A stretch of DNA of 64,000 bases, from positions 78,087-142,086 of the forward strand of contig JAKLFY010000005.1 in assembly GCA_022710935.1 (NCBI GenBank). The letters run 5' to 3'. The notes under the pieces are model-generated. The model saw nothing but the letters and a program-made list of their open reading frames with translations. It was not told the DNA's origin and made no database searches. This DNA is from Verrucomicrobiota bacterium. GTDB taxonomy: Bacteria; Verrucomicrobiota; Verrucomicrobiia; Limisphaerales; J093. The position numbers were made by a program, and so were the translations under genes. The first letter of the stretch is position 1. Every line of letters starts with the position of its first letter. Shown here piece after piece: positions 7,983-16,859 of the stretch.

Positions 7983-9586
7983 TGCCTCAACTCCGATTCC
8001 TTGAAGGCCTCGACGCGGTAGACGAGGACGCGCGTGCCGGGCTTTCTCCAGTCATCGGGTCCGCAGCCGGCCTTCTTGGCCAGGGCTGAGAGGAACTGGG
8101 CTTTGTCCGGGAGTTGGCGCCACACCTGGGGCAGGAACGTGGATGTGGCGGAGCCGATTTCGAGCACGACGCCGTCGCGGTGCGGTTGGAGTTTGGCGAG
8201 CAGATCCTCCGGGGACGTGAAGTTCAGCGGCTTTGGCTCGCTCAGGAGGCTGATCTCGAATTCGAGCGAGTCGAGTTCTCCCTCTCGCACCGGGGGGAAC
8301 CGGTAATCGCGCGTGGCTGCGCTGCGGGCGTTGCTGATGATCGAGGCATAGAGCGGCTCAGTGGCGCGGAGGTTGCCGATGCACCCCCGCAATGCGCCCT
8401 GTTGTGTCAACGTGACGAACGACCCTTTGGGTTCGCGCAGGCGTGGGGGGAGGTCCTCTGCGTTCACGGACGGCGAGCGACCGGTTGCGACGGCCTCGCG
8501 CACCGCCTGGCGCGCCAACTCGATCAGGCGTCGGCGTTCCTCGATCGAGCAGGGGTTCGATCCCTCGCCTTCGCCGGTGAAAGCGATCGAGGCGTACCCC
8601 ACCACGCCGCTCTTGTCACCCCCGGTATCACCGCTGTTGCGATAGTCCATGAGCTTGGCCTTCCATCCCTTTTGACGGGCCAGGTGCATCAGTGCCAGGA
8701 TCGGCGCCCGGCCGCATGCTTCCTGCTCGCGCATGCCATCGAGATCCAGGTCGCAAACCGCCTTCACACACCGTGTGTCGAGCGCTCTGGCTTGGTCATA
8801 GGGATGATAATGGCTCAGGTCGGAACTGGCTATCACCAAAGTGTGCTCATCCAGATGCCCGGCCAGACCGCGCGCAACCTCGGCAGGATCCACCTCGCCC
8901 AGGATCACCGTCACAAGATCGAAGTCCTTCAACGCTCTCTGGAGAAACGGCACCTGGACCTCGTCCGCATGTTCCCAGGTGTGCGGTGTCTCCTGGCCGC
9001 GCGCAGGCGATGACCGGCTCGATTGACCAGCCCAGGCAGGCCGTTGCAGAGGGCAGGGCCGTTCGGGGCCGAAGGGGGGCGTCCTGGCCAATCGGGCGGC
9101 CAATCCCGACACGCGGACGTCTCCGAGCGGCGTGCGGAACGCGCCTGCCCCCACCACGCTTGCTCCTCTGAACCGGGCGTAGTGGCTGGGCGCCAGCACA
9201 ATGACAGTCCGCCAGTCGTATCCGCCCAGAAGTCTGTAACCGTGGGCGGCAGTCGGCCCCGAGAATTGATAGCCCGCGTGCGGGCAGATGAGCGCCCTGA
9301 GGTCCGACACGCGTTCGGTTTGCGCGCGCGCAAGAAGGCGATCGACCGCCGACGACAGCGCCCCGGCTTCCGCGGGATAGAACAATCCGGCAACCGCAGG
9401 TTCGCGAATGCGGGCGGGCGCGAACGCGGCGTCCTGTGCCGCCTGGTTGGACGCATCGGACGGGGCGGAGAGTGCGCCGAGGAGATCCGGGCTGTGCCAG
9501 ACGCCGCTCAGCGAGCCGATGCATACCACGACTGCGAGGCGCCCTCGGGCGCGGGCCGGCGCCCGAACGTCGAGGAGAGGTTTCAT
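7979..9586 (-). CDS. amrB/amrA: Fused MEMO-family / AMMECR1-domain protein (AmmeMemoRadiSam proteins B and A)
   Basis: 535 residues. Residues ~62-340 are a MEMO-family domain with its expected site residues: H103 (CPHAGYQFSG), H135 (LAPSHYARF), D256/H259 (SSDLSHYHPYD) and C291 (EACGRAPI). Residues ~347-535 are an AMMECR1 domain (GSFVTLTQQGALRGCIGNLR, FEISLLSEPKPL). In most genomes these are two genes next to a radical SAM gene; here they are fused. The MEMO half has an extra Pro/Arg/Gln-rich stretch (169-204) before EHADEVQVPFL. The first ~60 residues precede the family core and include a hydrophobic run (RLAVVVCIGSLSGV) behind Arg residues, which could be a signal anchor. Eukaryotic relatives MEMO1 and AMMECR1 are known, but the bacterial biochemical role is not. 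First gene of the operon; the next start overlaps its stop. Confidence 0.92.
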   Translation of the reverse strand: MKPLLDVRAPARARGRLAVVVCIGSLSGVWHSPDLLGALSAPSDASNQAAQDAAFAPARIREPAVAGLFYPAEAGALSSAVDRLLARAQTERVSDLRALICPHAGYQFSGPTAAHGYRLLGGYDWRTVIVLAPSHYARFRGASVVGAGAFRTPLGDVRVSGLAARLARTPPFGPERPCPLQRPAWAGQSSRSSPARGQETPHTWEHADEVQVPFLQRALKDFDLVTVILGEVDPAEVARGLAGHLDEHTLVIASSDLSHYHPYDQARALDTRCVKAVCDLDLDGMREQEACGRAPILALMHLARQKGWKAKLMDYRNSGDTGGDKSGVVGYASIAFTGEGEGSNPCSIEERRRLIELARQAVREAVATGRSPSVNAEDLPPRLREPKGSFVTLTQQGALRGCIGNLRATEPLYASIISNARSAATRDYRFPPVREGELDSLEFEISLLSEPKPLNFTSPEDLLAKLQPHRDGVVLEIGSATSTFLPQVWRQLPDKAQFLSALAKKAGCGPDDWRKPGTRVLVYRVEAFKESELRQ

Positions 9587-9722
9587 GGCTGCAAATCTAG
9601 CACGAGAACGTCGTCTCGATCAACCGCGCGCCACGCGATCGGCCGCGCGTCCGTGATGGTTTTCTGAGGAGAGGCGGCGGGGCGACAAGGCGATGTGAAA
9701 GCCGGGAGGGGTTGGGAGCGAC

Positions 9723-9755
9723 AAAAAACCCCCTCCCGGCCGAGCCGGGAGGGGG
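9723..9755 (-). terminator. Rho-independent terminator of the porin gene
   Basis: Perfect 12-bp stem (CCCCCTCCCGGC at 9729-9740, GCCGGGAGGGGG at 9744-9755) with a 3-base loop, followed on the minus strand by six T residues (A run 9723-9728 on the plus strand). It begins 18 bases after the porin stop codon. Confidence 0.9.
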
Positions 9756-9773
9756 GCGCAGAGTGGAAAGGCC

Positions 9774-11045
9774 TTAGAACTTATAGATGACGTTCAGAGC
9801 CAGTTGGAAGGCGTCGTCGGTCCCCTTCTTCACGCCCGGGATATAGTCGTTGAAGATGCCATTGCCATTGCAGTCATGGTCCCAACGGAATTCGAGGCGT
9901 GTGAGCACATTGGCCCAGAGACTGTAATCGAGGGTCGCGGTGACACCGATCAGTTCGTTCTTGTCGCCGTCCATGATCAGGAGCGGATCCGGGTTGCCGT
10001 CGTCGTCCACATTGTCGAGATCCCAGGCGCCGGAGGAGTACCAGGTGCCGTTCGAGCCGCGGACGTACTCGCCGCGGGCGTTGAACTTGAGCTTCTCGGT
10101 GAGCTGCCAGGAGAGGTAAGCGCCGAAGGCGTTGGCGTACGACGAGTCGTATCCACTGTCCTCGCTGTTCCCGCGGTAGTCATAGGACAGGCCGAGCAGA
10201 AGTCCATTGACCGGCGTGGGCATCGTGCCGCCGACGTACAGATTGAGGACGTCGGGTCCGTGCGCCATGCCGCTGTCGATGATGCCGCCGTAGAGGGTGG
10301 CGCCTTCGAGGAAGCCTGCGCTCTCCGGAGCCGTGAGGGCGACGGAGCCGAGGTAGGTCAGGATGGTCTTGCCGCCGCTGCGCTTGTTGATCGCGTTATC
10401 GGCGTAGAATCGGACAGGATGATCCCACGTGCCGCCGGCTTCCCAGCCGCGGTTGGCGATGCCGCCGGAGAGGCTCAGGACTTCGCTGACACGATACGAA
10501 GCGAGCACGCCGGTGAACTGCTTGGGCTCGATGGCATACGCGTACGAGCGGCTGTAGTTCGGGTTGTTGCCCGCGTCGAAGACTTCGTAGCCGATGGGGC
10601 TTTCCCAGTAGCCGATGCGGAAGTCCAATCCGTTGCCCACGGGAGCGCGCAGCGTGACGGCGGCATCCTTGATGCCAAAATCACTGTCGCCACCCAGCGA
10701 ATCGGTGCCGTAGGTGTTCGCATCCGGACCGAAGAGAAGTCCGACCTGATAACCGGCCGACCACTGGCTTTCGTCCAGCGGCTTCTCGATCTGCAGTTTG
10801 ACGACGTCGAGGTTGAACCCGTTGAACTTGTTGTTGGCGTCAAAGGTGCGCCCCGGTGTCGAGTAGTCGCCGTTGGGCAGACTCGGCCCGAACCGCAGAA
10901 TGGCCGAGGTGTTCACATAACCGCTGATCGTCGTGGACGACAACGCGGTCGAGATGGGGTTCTGTGCTTCTTCGGCCTGAGCGGCCGTACCGAGGCTAAC
11001 CAGACCCACCGCGGCCAGCCCCAGCGTCCATTGGTTAAACTTCAT
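9774..11045 (-). CDS. Outer-membrane beta-barrel porin
   Basis: 423 residues from the ATG at 11045, chosen because AGGAGG lies 7 bases upstream (11053-11058) and because it opens a clean signal peptide (MKFNQWTLGLAAVGLVSLGT, AQA/E cleavage). The mature part alternates polar and hydrophobic residues in many short strands (GYVNTSAILRFG, FRIGYWESPIGYEVF, LLLGLSYDYRG, FNARGEYVRG) and ends in an aromatic residue (ALNVIYKF), the classical outer-membrane insertion signal. Asp/Asn-rich loops (DLDNVDDDGNPDP, DHDCNGNGIFND) may bind calcium. It belongs to the general family of putative phosphate/sugar-selective or unspecific outer-membrane beta-barrel proteins; the substrate cannot be read. Monocistronic, with a candidate promoter and a strong terminator, which suggests high expression. 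Confidence 0.88.
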   Translation of the reverse strand: MKFNQWTLGLAAVGLVSLGTAAQAEEAQNPISTALSSTTISGYVNTSAILRFGPSLPNGDYSTPGRTFDANNKFNGFNLDVVKLQIEKPLDESQWSAGYQVGLLFGPDANTYGTDSLGGDSDFGIKDAAVTLRAPVGNGLDFRIGYWESPIGYEVFDAGNNPNYSRSYAYAIEPKQFTGVLASYRVSEVLSLSGGIANRGWEAGGTWDHPVRFYADNAINKRSGGKTILTYLGSVALTAPESAGFLEGATLYGGIIDSGMAHGPDVLNLYVGGTMPTPVNGLLLGLSYDYRGNSEDSGYDSSYANAFGAYLSWQLTEKLKFNARGEYVRGSNGTWYSSGAWDLDNVDDDGNPDPLLIMDGDKNELIGVTATLDYSLWANVLTRLEFRWDHDCNGNGIFNDYIPGVKKGTDDAFQLALNVIYKF

Positions 11046-11174
11046 TCGCTTTCCTCCTGCGATGTCACGTGTTTCTAATTGTTGGTTCGATTCGTTGTTT
11101 GTTGTGTTCTGCGTCGCTGAGAGTGCCGGGGCAAACGCTCTTTCTCCGCGCTCGCCCCGCCGCATTGGGAGCGC

Positions 11175-11202
11175 AGGGTAGCAGAAACTCCCGTGCTGAC
11201 AA
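11175..11202 (-). promoter_or_regulatory. Candidate sigma70-type promoter of the porin gene
   Basis: Read on the minus strand: TTGTCA (11197-11202), a 16-base spacer, then TACCCT (11175-11180). It lies 130 bases upstream of the porin ATG, giving a long 5' leader. Pattern only; the spacer is one base short of optimal. Confidence 0.35.
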
Positions 11203-11335
11203 CAAGTTTCTTCTATGCTGCGACGCTCGCGCGATCGTTTCTCTTGTCGGGTGGCATTCGCTTCCCTTTGACAGAAAGAGACGCTCCTGTAACTCTGGCC
11301 AAAGGTAAGCAGGAGCGGAACGGGTTGGGGACCCT

Positions 11336-12079
11336 GTGCAGACCGAGTTTCTCTTTTCGCCGTTGGCTCCCACCAGAGACAAGGGCGCCTCTTTGACGGT
11401 TGGCACGGCACGGGTGCCGCTGCAGTTCGTGCGGCACCGCCGCGCCCGACGCTACATTCTCAGGTTGACCGCCGAGGGCGTGGCGCGTGTGACAATTCCG
11501 CGAGGCGGTTCGACTGCCGAAGGGCGCCGCTTTGCCGAGCGACAGACCGGCTGGATTGAAGGGCAGATGCGGCGGCGGCAGGAGGTCGCGTTGCGTCCGA
11601 CAGGGTTGTTTATCGGCAGCCAGATCCTGTTTCGCGGAGAACCGATCCTTCTGTCGGCGGGCGCGGCGGATGGTGCGTTGGTGATTCGGTTTGCGGACCA
11701 GGCTGTCCGAATCGAGAACCTGTTCGATGACGTGCGTCCTCGGCTCGAACAGCATCTTTGGTCGATGGCACAGGCGGAATTGCCGCCGCGCGTCCGGGCT
11801 TTGGCGGAGCAACACGGCTTCGCCGTGCGCGGCGTGCGGGTGCGAAATCAGAGGACGCGTTGGGGATCGTGTTCGCGGCATGGGGCGATTTCGTTGAACT
11901 GGAGGCTGATCCAGGTGCCGGAGCCTGTGCGGGACTACATCATTTTGCACGAGCTGGCGCATCTGCGGGAGATGAACCACTCGGCGAGGTTTTGGTCCGA
12001 AGTCGCGAAGTTGTGTCCGAGCTATCGGGAAGCGGAGCGATGGCTCAGGACGCAAGGGAAACCGCTTGTAGTGTCTTGA
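11336..12079 (+). CDS. YgjP/SprT-type M48-like metallopeptidase
   Basis: 247 residues from a GTG start. The N-terminal half has the family opening (VPLQFVRHRRARRYILRL, VTIPRGGS) and the C-terminal half has the zinc-binding gluzincin motif HELAHLREMNHSARFW, in which the two His of HELAH and a downstream His/Glu would bind zinc, with Glu as general base; RTRWGSCS precedes it as in other YgjP-like (DUF45) proteins. Predicted cytoplasmic; no signal peptide. The physiological substrate of the family is poorly known. Divergent from the porin gene, with ~290 bases between that also hold a weak TTGACA/TGTAAC pair near 11268 which could serve this gene. Confidence 0.85.
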   Translation: MQTEFLFSPLAPTRDKGASLTVGTARVPLQFVRHRRARRYILRLTAEGVARVTIPRGGSTAEGRRFAERQTGWIEGQMRRRQEVALRPTGLFIGSQILFRGEPILLSAGAADGALVIRFADQAVRIENLFDDVRPRLEQHLWSMAQAELPPRVRALAEQHGFAVRGVRVRNQRTRWGSCSRHGAISLNWRLIQVPEPVRDYIILHELAHLREMNHSARFWSEVAKLCPSYREAERWLRTQGKPLVVS

Positions 12080-12101
12080 AGGGGTGCATCAACGATAACA
12101 C

Positions 12102-12109
12102 TAACGTTA
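12102..12109. promoter_or_regulatory. TAACGTTA palindrome upstream of the agarase-like gene, possible operator
   Basis: A perfect 8-base palindrome in an AT-rich leader, 28 bases before the ATG at 12137. An AACGTT core is seen in some LacI-family operators, so a glycan-responsive repressor site is possible. No regulator gene is adjacent. Confidence 0.25.
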
Positions 12110-12136
12110 CCAAACCTGTTTTAATAGGAATTCAAC

Positions 12137-14254
12137 ATGTTTTACTCCAGATTGCCACATATTGGTGTTGCGCGATCCGCACTCGCGTGTGCCCCGCTTC
12201 TCGTCCTGTCGGCCCATGCCGCTGACTTGCGTCTGGTCGATTTCTCGATGGCCCAAAGCGGCGGGTTTCTGGCTCTGACCGATTCGCAGGTCACAAACAT
12301 CCAAAGCGGCTCAGGCTCCGCCTTGCGGGTTGCCACTGGCCACCGGGAATCGTGGCCGGGCGTGGCACTCAAGGCGCCTGATGGGCGATGGGATCTCACG
12401 GCGTTTGCCCAAGTCGTCGCCGCTGTGCGGAATCCTGGATCGAAGAGCGTGACGATCAACTGTCGGGTGGACAATCCTGGTGCCGACGGGACGAGCCATT
12501 GCATCACGCGCTCGGTGACCGTCGGGGCTGGGGCGACGAATGTTCTGCGGGTCGATCTGCGGCGGGCCAATGACAGCACGATGGACGGCAAGCTCTTCGG
12601 TCTGCGGGGTTACCCGGTGGCGCCCGGGGGGCAGGGGGCGATCGACCCGGCGAACATCACGCAGATCCTTGTCTTTGTGAACAAGCCCCAGACCGACCTG
12701 GTTTTCGAGGTGGGTGAGTTTCGCGCGACGGGCCGTTACACGCCGCCAACGGCTTGGGTCAGCGATGCCGATCCGTTCTTTCCGTTCATCGACGCACTCG
12801 GGCAGTACCGGCACAAGACCTGGCCCGGCAAGACGCCGGCTCCGGCGAGCCTGGCAACCCAGCGGGATGCCGAGGCGCGATCGCTGGCGAGGGCGCCAGG
12901 CATTCGGGGGTGGAACCGTTATGGCGGTTGGGCGGCGGGACCGGAGCTCGAGGCCACGGGGTTTTTTCGTGTCCAGAAGCATGGGGGCAAGTGGTGGCTT
13001 GTCGATCCGGAGGGCCGGCTTTTCTGGTCCCACGGAATCGATTGTGTGCGCATGCTCGATGCGACTCCGATCGACGAGCGGGCGGATTGGTTTGTCGATT
13101 TTCCCGGCGACCAGGCCGATTTTGCCGAGTTCATCACGTCGGCCTACGCGTTGAAGGGGCACTACGCCGGGCGTTCGCCCAAGTGTTTCTCTTTTGCCGG
13201 GGCGAACCTGAAACGCAAATACGGAGCCGAGTGGAGGGAGGTTTATCCCGGCATTGTGCATCAACGCCTGCGGGCCTGGGGCCTGAACACGATCGCCAAC
13301 TGGTCGGACGAAGGCATACGCCTGATGCGGCGGACGCCCTACACCGACACGATCGGGTCGTCGCGCGCGCGCCGGATCGAGGGGAGCGAGGGGTACTGGG
13401 GCAAATTCCCGGATGTGTTTGATCCCGCGTTCCGGGAGGGTTTACGGCGGCAGATGGCGTCGAAGGCGGGCAAGAGCGCGGGCGATCCCTGGTGCATCGG
13501 GTATTTTTCGGACAACGAGATGGGTTGGGGCGACGACGTTTCTCTGGCAGCGGGGGCATTGGCGTCTCCGGCGGATCAACCGGCCAAGCTTGCGCTGCTC
13601 GACGACCTGCGGGTTAAGTATGGCGAGATCGGGAAGCTCAATGCCGCGTGGGGCAGTTCGCATGAGTCGTGGGACGCCCTGGCCGCGAGCCCGGCCAAGG
13701 CTGACCGGCAGAAGGCGGGCGGGGATTTGCGTGCTTTCTACACGAAGGCCGCGGAGCGGTACTTCAGCACCATCCGCGAGGTGATCAAGGAAGTCGCGCC
13801 GAACCAGCTCTATTTGGGCTGCCGGTTTGCGTGGGGGAACGACCGCGCGGCGGCCGCGGCGGCGAAGTTCTGCGACGTGGTCAGCTACAATCTCTACCAG
13901 CGCAGCGTGGCGGATTTCCGGTTCGCCGGGGATGCCGACGTGCCGCTGATCATTGGCGAGTTTCACTTTGGCGCCCTGGATCGCGGGCTCTTTCACACCG
14001 GCCTGGTGCCTGTCGACAACCAGGCCGAGCGCGCGCGGGCCTATCAGGACTACGTGCGGGGGGCGCTGCGGCATCCGCAATTTGTGGGCTGTCATTGGTT
14101 CCAGTACCAGGACGAGCCGACGATCGGGCGCGTGCTGGACGAGGAGAACTACCAGATCGGCTTTGTGGACATTGCGGACACGCCGTACGCCGAGACCGTC
14201 AGCGCGAGCCGGACCGTGGCCGAGACGATGTATGGCCTGCGGCTCGGGGATTGA
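12137..14254 (+). CDS. Secreted beta-agarase-like glycoside hydrolase (GH50/GH42-like TIM barrel)
   Basis: 705 residues with a signal peptide (residues ~1-28, ending SAHAAD). Residues ~30-200 form a beta-sandwich accessory domain like that found N-terminal in GH50 agarases; from ~250 a TIM barrel follows with the typical entry GGKWWLVDPEGRLFWSHGID, then IGYFSDNEMGWGDD (Glu as candidate acid/base) and PLIIGEFHFGALDRG (Glu as candidate nucleophile), and a final GCHWFQYQDEP strand. Such enzymes hydrolyse beta-1,4 linkages in agarose or related galactans in the periplasm or outside the cell; exact specificity is not readable, and an uncharacterised beta-galactosidase-like role is the alternative. 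Stands alone between a metallopeptidase and a RidA-like gene; a TAACGTTA dyad lies just upstream. Confidence 0.8.
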   Translation: MFYSRLPHIGVARSALACAPLLVLSAHAADLRLVDFSMAQSGGFLALTDSQVTNIQSGSGSALRVATGHRESWPGVALKAPDGRWDLTAFAQVVAAVRNPGSKSVTINCRVDNPGADGTSHCITRSVTVGAGATNVLRVDLRRANDSTMDGKLFGLRGYPVAPGGQGAIDPANITQILVFVNKPQTDLVFEVGEFRATGRYTPPTAWVSDADPFFPFIDALGQYRHKTWPGKTPAPASLATQRDAEARSLARAPGIRGWNRYGGWAAGPELEATGFFRVQKHGGKWWLVDPEGRLFWSHGIDCVRMLDATPIDERADWFVDFPGDQADFAEFITSAYALKGHYAGRSPKCFSFAGANLKRKYGAEWREVYPGIVHQRLRAWGLNTIANWSDEGIRLMRRTPYTDTIGSSRARRIEGSEGYWGKFPDVFDPAFREGLRRQMASKAGKSAGDPWCIGYFSDNEMGWGDDVSLAAGALASPADQPAKLALLDDLRVKYGEIGKLNAAWGSSHESWDALAASPAKADRQKAGGDLRAFYTKAAERYFSTIREVIKEVAPNQLYLGCRFAWGNDRAAAAAAKFCDVVSYNLYQRSVADFRFAGDADVPLIIGEFHFGALDRGLFHTGLVPVDNQAERARAYQDYVRGALRHPQFVGCHWFQYQDEPTIGRVLDEENYQIGFVDIADTPYAETVSASRTVAETMYGLRLGD

Positions 14255-14433
14255 GCGATCGGTTCCGCGGTCGATCGCACGCTGGGGACTTATGCCGTTC
14301 GGAGCAAGCCGAGGCGGGTGCGGCATTGTTCCGTTTTGGGGCATTGTTCTGTTGACTTCCTCCGCCAAATGTCGGGCAATCAGGGTGTTTCGCCGCGCTC
14401 AACACGAGGCGGCGTGTTTGAACCGGAGACACG

Positions 14434-15552
14434 ATGGACAAGAAGCGGTCGACTCGAGCGGTTAATGGCATGCAGGTGATCCGCCTGCCGAACGGGGGAT
14501 TTCAGGAAACGTTCATCACCGTTCCGGCAGTCGGTTCCGAAGATCCTGCGTCGCTCTTCCAGCGCCTGTACGATTTCCTGGCCGACAATGCCCAACTCCG
14601 GATCGTGCGGGAGGATGTGTTTGGGCTGGTCGTCGATCCGTTCAGGATTCGGCATGCCAAGAGCTACCGTGTCGCGGGCATCGAGTGGCCGATGACGTGG
14701 GTCGAAGAGGGCAATGGCGGCGGCGGCCCGATCGCCGGGGTTCAAGTGCATGCCGTCTCGGGGATCGACGTTCACCCCATCAACCTCGAGGGACATACCG
14801 TTGGCACGCTTTTCGAAGATCAGCATGCGCGCTACTGCGTCCTGGGCGGGCTGCATCCGGAGTCGAGCGAGGAGACGCGCGAGGAGCAGGCCTGGGAAAC
14901 ACTCGAGATCATGGAGTCGGCGCTCGAGTTGGCGGGCATGGCGTTTTCGAACGTCTTCCGGACCTGGTTTTATCTGGATGACATTCTGGATTGGTACGAC
15001 GAGTTCAACGGGGTGCGCAACCAGTTCTTCCTGGAGCGCAAGGTTTACGATGGCCTGGTGCCGGCGAGCACGGGGATTGGGGGCGGCAATTCGGCCGGCA
15101 CAGCCGTGATTGCCGGCCTTCTTGCCATCCAACCGAAGGGCCCGGGCATCCGGCTTCAGGCCATCCCTTCCCCGCTCCAGTGTCCGGCCGTCGAGTATGG
15201 CAGCAGCTTCAGCCGGGCGGTCGAGCTCGAGCTTCCGGGCCAACGCCGTCTGTACGTTTCCGGCACTGCCAGCATCGCTCCGGGGGGTGAGACGTGTCAC
15301 GTGGGCGATTTGCGCAAGCAGGTCGCACTGGCCATGAATGTCGTGGCCGCGATTCTCGAGTCGCGGCGGATGGGATGGGGAGACGTCACGCGCATGATCG
15401 GCTACTTCAAACATGGGGAAGACGCATCCGAGTTCCACCGGTATTGCCGCGACCACAGGCTCCCGAAGATCCCCGTCATTATCGCCAAGAACGACATCTG
15501 CCGGGACGACCTGCTCTTCGAGATCGAGGCCGACGCGGCGCAGCTCGGCTGA
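14434..15552 (+). CDS. Tandem RidA/YjgF-like protein, possibly chorismatase-like
   Basis: 372 residues, with GGAGACACG just ahead of the ATG. The second half has a clear RidA-type core (AVELELPGQRRLYVSGTASI, GDLRKQVALAMNVVAAILE, GWGDVTRMIGYFKHGED), and the first half (about 60-200) repeats the fold more weakly (VHAVSGIDVHPIN, ESALELAGMAFSNVFRTWFYLDDI). Single-domain RidA deaminates reactive enamines/imines; two-domain relatives of this length include the chorismatases (FkbO/XanB2/Hyg5), which cleave chorismate. No signal peptide, so cytoplasmic. It converges on the glycerate kinase gene, 55 bases between stops. The choice between imine deaminase and chorismate-converting enzyme cannot be made by eye. 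Confidence 0.75.
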   Translation: MDKKRSTRAVNGMQVIRLPNGGFQETFITVPAVGSEDPASLFQRLYDFLADNAQLRIVREDVFGLVVDPFRIRHAKSYRVAGIEWPMTWVEEGNGGGGPIAGVQVHAVSGIDVHPINLEGHTVGTLFEDQHARYCVLGGLHPESSEETREEQAWETLEIMESALELAGMAFSNVFRTWFYLDDILDWYDEFNGVRNQFFLERKVYDGLVPASTGIGGGNSAGTAVIAGLLAIQPKGPGIRLQAIPSPLQCPAVEYGSSFSRAVELELPGQRRLYVSGTASIAPGGETCHVGDLRKQVALAMNVVAAILESRRMGWGDVTRMIGYFKHGEDASEFHRYCRDHRLPKIPVIIAKNDICRDDLLFEIEADAAQLG

Positions 15553-15607
15553 CGGCCTCTTGCGCCGGCCAACTGAGCCGCACCGGGCTTGTGCCTGAAC
15601 TCGCTTC

Positions 15608-16741
15608 TCAGGGATTGGTCTGAGCGGACCAGGCGCGGGCGCTGAATCGGCCCAGTTCACCCAGCCAATGCGCGGGACGCGCCATGGCCTCTCGAGTCGT
15701 GGTCAGGGTCGGGGCCATGCCATACAACCCGACCAGGCCCGGTCGCCTGTACCCGGAGACGTGCACCTGGCCGGCAAGCGCCATGCAGGGACGCCGCAGC
15801 CGCCCGCAGATGCGCATCAGTTGTCCCACGCCTTTGCCCATCGCCACGGTGGTCAGGTCGATCACGCCCTCCCCCGTGAGGACCAGGTCTGCCTTGCGGA
15901 TTTCATCCAACAGCCCGCTCAGCCGGGCGAACAGGCGAAAGCCGGGTTCGAGGCGGGCCGGGCCGAAGCAGCGCAGGCCGAATCCCAAGCCGCCCGCCGC
16001 TCCTGAGCCCGGCACATGGTGCGGAGGAACGCCGAAGTGGAACTGCCGTGTGAGGACTCGCACCAGCCGGCGCAGACAGCGTTCCGCCGGTTTGACGTCC
16101 TCGGGGCGAATTCCCTTTTGCGGTCCATAGACCCGGGTCGCCCCGCGCACACCCATCAGGCGGTTCGTGACGTCCACGGCCACCAGGACTTGCCTCAAAC
16201 GCAGCGGACGCTCAGGCCGTTCGACGTGCTCGAGCTCGGGCAGGCGCGTCCAATCCTCGATCGGCTTTCCCCGCCGGTCGTGAAACCGCCAGCCGATCGC
16301 GCGGGCGAGGCCGAATCCGGCATCGTTGGTGGCGCTGCCGCCGATGCCCATCAGGCAGACCCGGGGATGCGCGGCGGCGGCGGCTCGCAACACGGCTCCC
16401 AGGCCGAACGTATCGAGGTTGAACGGGTGAAACCGCCCGCGGGGCAGCATCGCCAAACCGATGATTCGGGCCGATTCGATGATTGCCATGCGGCTGCGCG
16501 GTTCCCACCACCACGGCGCGCGGATCGGCTCGTGTGCGGCATTGACCGTGTCGACCGTCCGTTCCTCGGCCTCGAGATGCCGCGCGAGCAATTGGCCGAA
16601 ACCGTCGCCGCCGTCGCTGATCGGGAACGAGCGCACCGTGTCCTGAGGGCGCTCTGTTCGCCAGCCGGCGGCGATGGCTTCAGCGGCCTCGGTGGCTGTG
16701 AGTGTGCCTTTGAACTTGTCTGGGGCGATGACGACATGCAT
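15608..16741 (-). CDS. glxK: Glycerate kinase (GlxK/GarK family)
   Basis: 377 residues, started at the ATG at 16741, which gives the family opening MHVVIAPDKFKGTLTATEAA; the frame continues upstream, but that part is not family-like. Further motifs: FPISDGGDGFGQLLARHL, SRMAIIESARIIGLAML, VCLMGIGGSATNDAGFGLARAIG, GSGAAGGLGFGLRCF and LVLTGEGVID, all characteristic of the glycerate kinase type 1 fold. It phosphorylates D-glycerate (to 2-phosphoglycerate in the GlxK/GarK type) in glyoxylate or sugar-acid breakdown. Cytoplasmic, apparently monocistronic. Confidence 0.93.
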   Translation of the reverse strand: MHVVIAPDKFKGTLTATEAAEAIAAGWRTERPQDTVRSFPISDGGDGFGQLLARHLEAEERTVDTVNAAHEPIRAPWWWEPRSRMAIIESARIIGLAMLPRGRFHPFNLDTFGLGAVLRAAAAAHPRVCLMGIGGSATNDAGFGLARAIGWRFHDRRGKPIEDWTRLPELEHVERPERPLRLRQVLVAVDVTNRLMGVRGATRVYGPQKGIRPEDVKPAERCLRRLVRVLTRQFHFGVPPHHVPGSGAAGGLGFGLRCFGPARLEPGFRLFARLSGLLDEIRKADLVLTGEGVIDLTTVAMGKGVGQLMRICGRLRRPCMALAGQVHVSGYRRPGLVGLYGMAPTLTTTREAMARPAHWLGELGRFSARAWSAQTNP

Positions 16742-16859
16742 AGGAGACCTCTGGACCAAGAGTAGCGGAGGGCATCGCGTGCAAGTCAACACCGCAGTCA
16801 ACACGGCAATCGTCAGCACCCCGCGCACACCGTCGCCGTCACTCCGGAACACAGGGCCA

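Noticed and set aside
9804-11078. 424-codon plus-strand frame opposite the porin
   Set aside because: Antisense shadow; the porin has signal peptide, ribosome site, C-terminal Phe and terminator.
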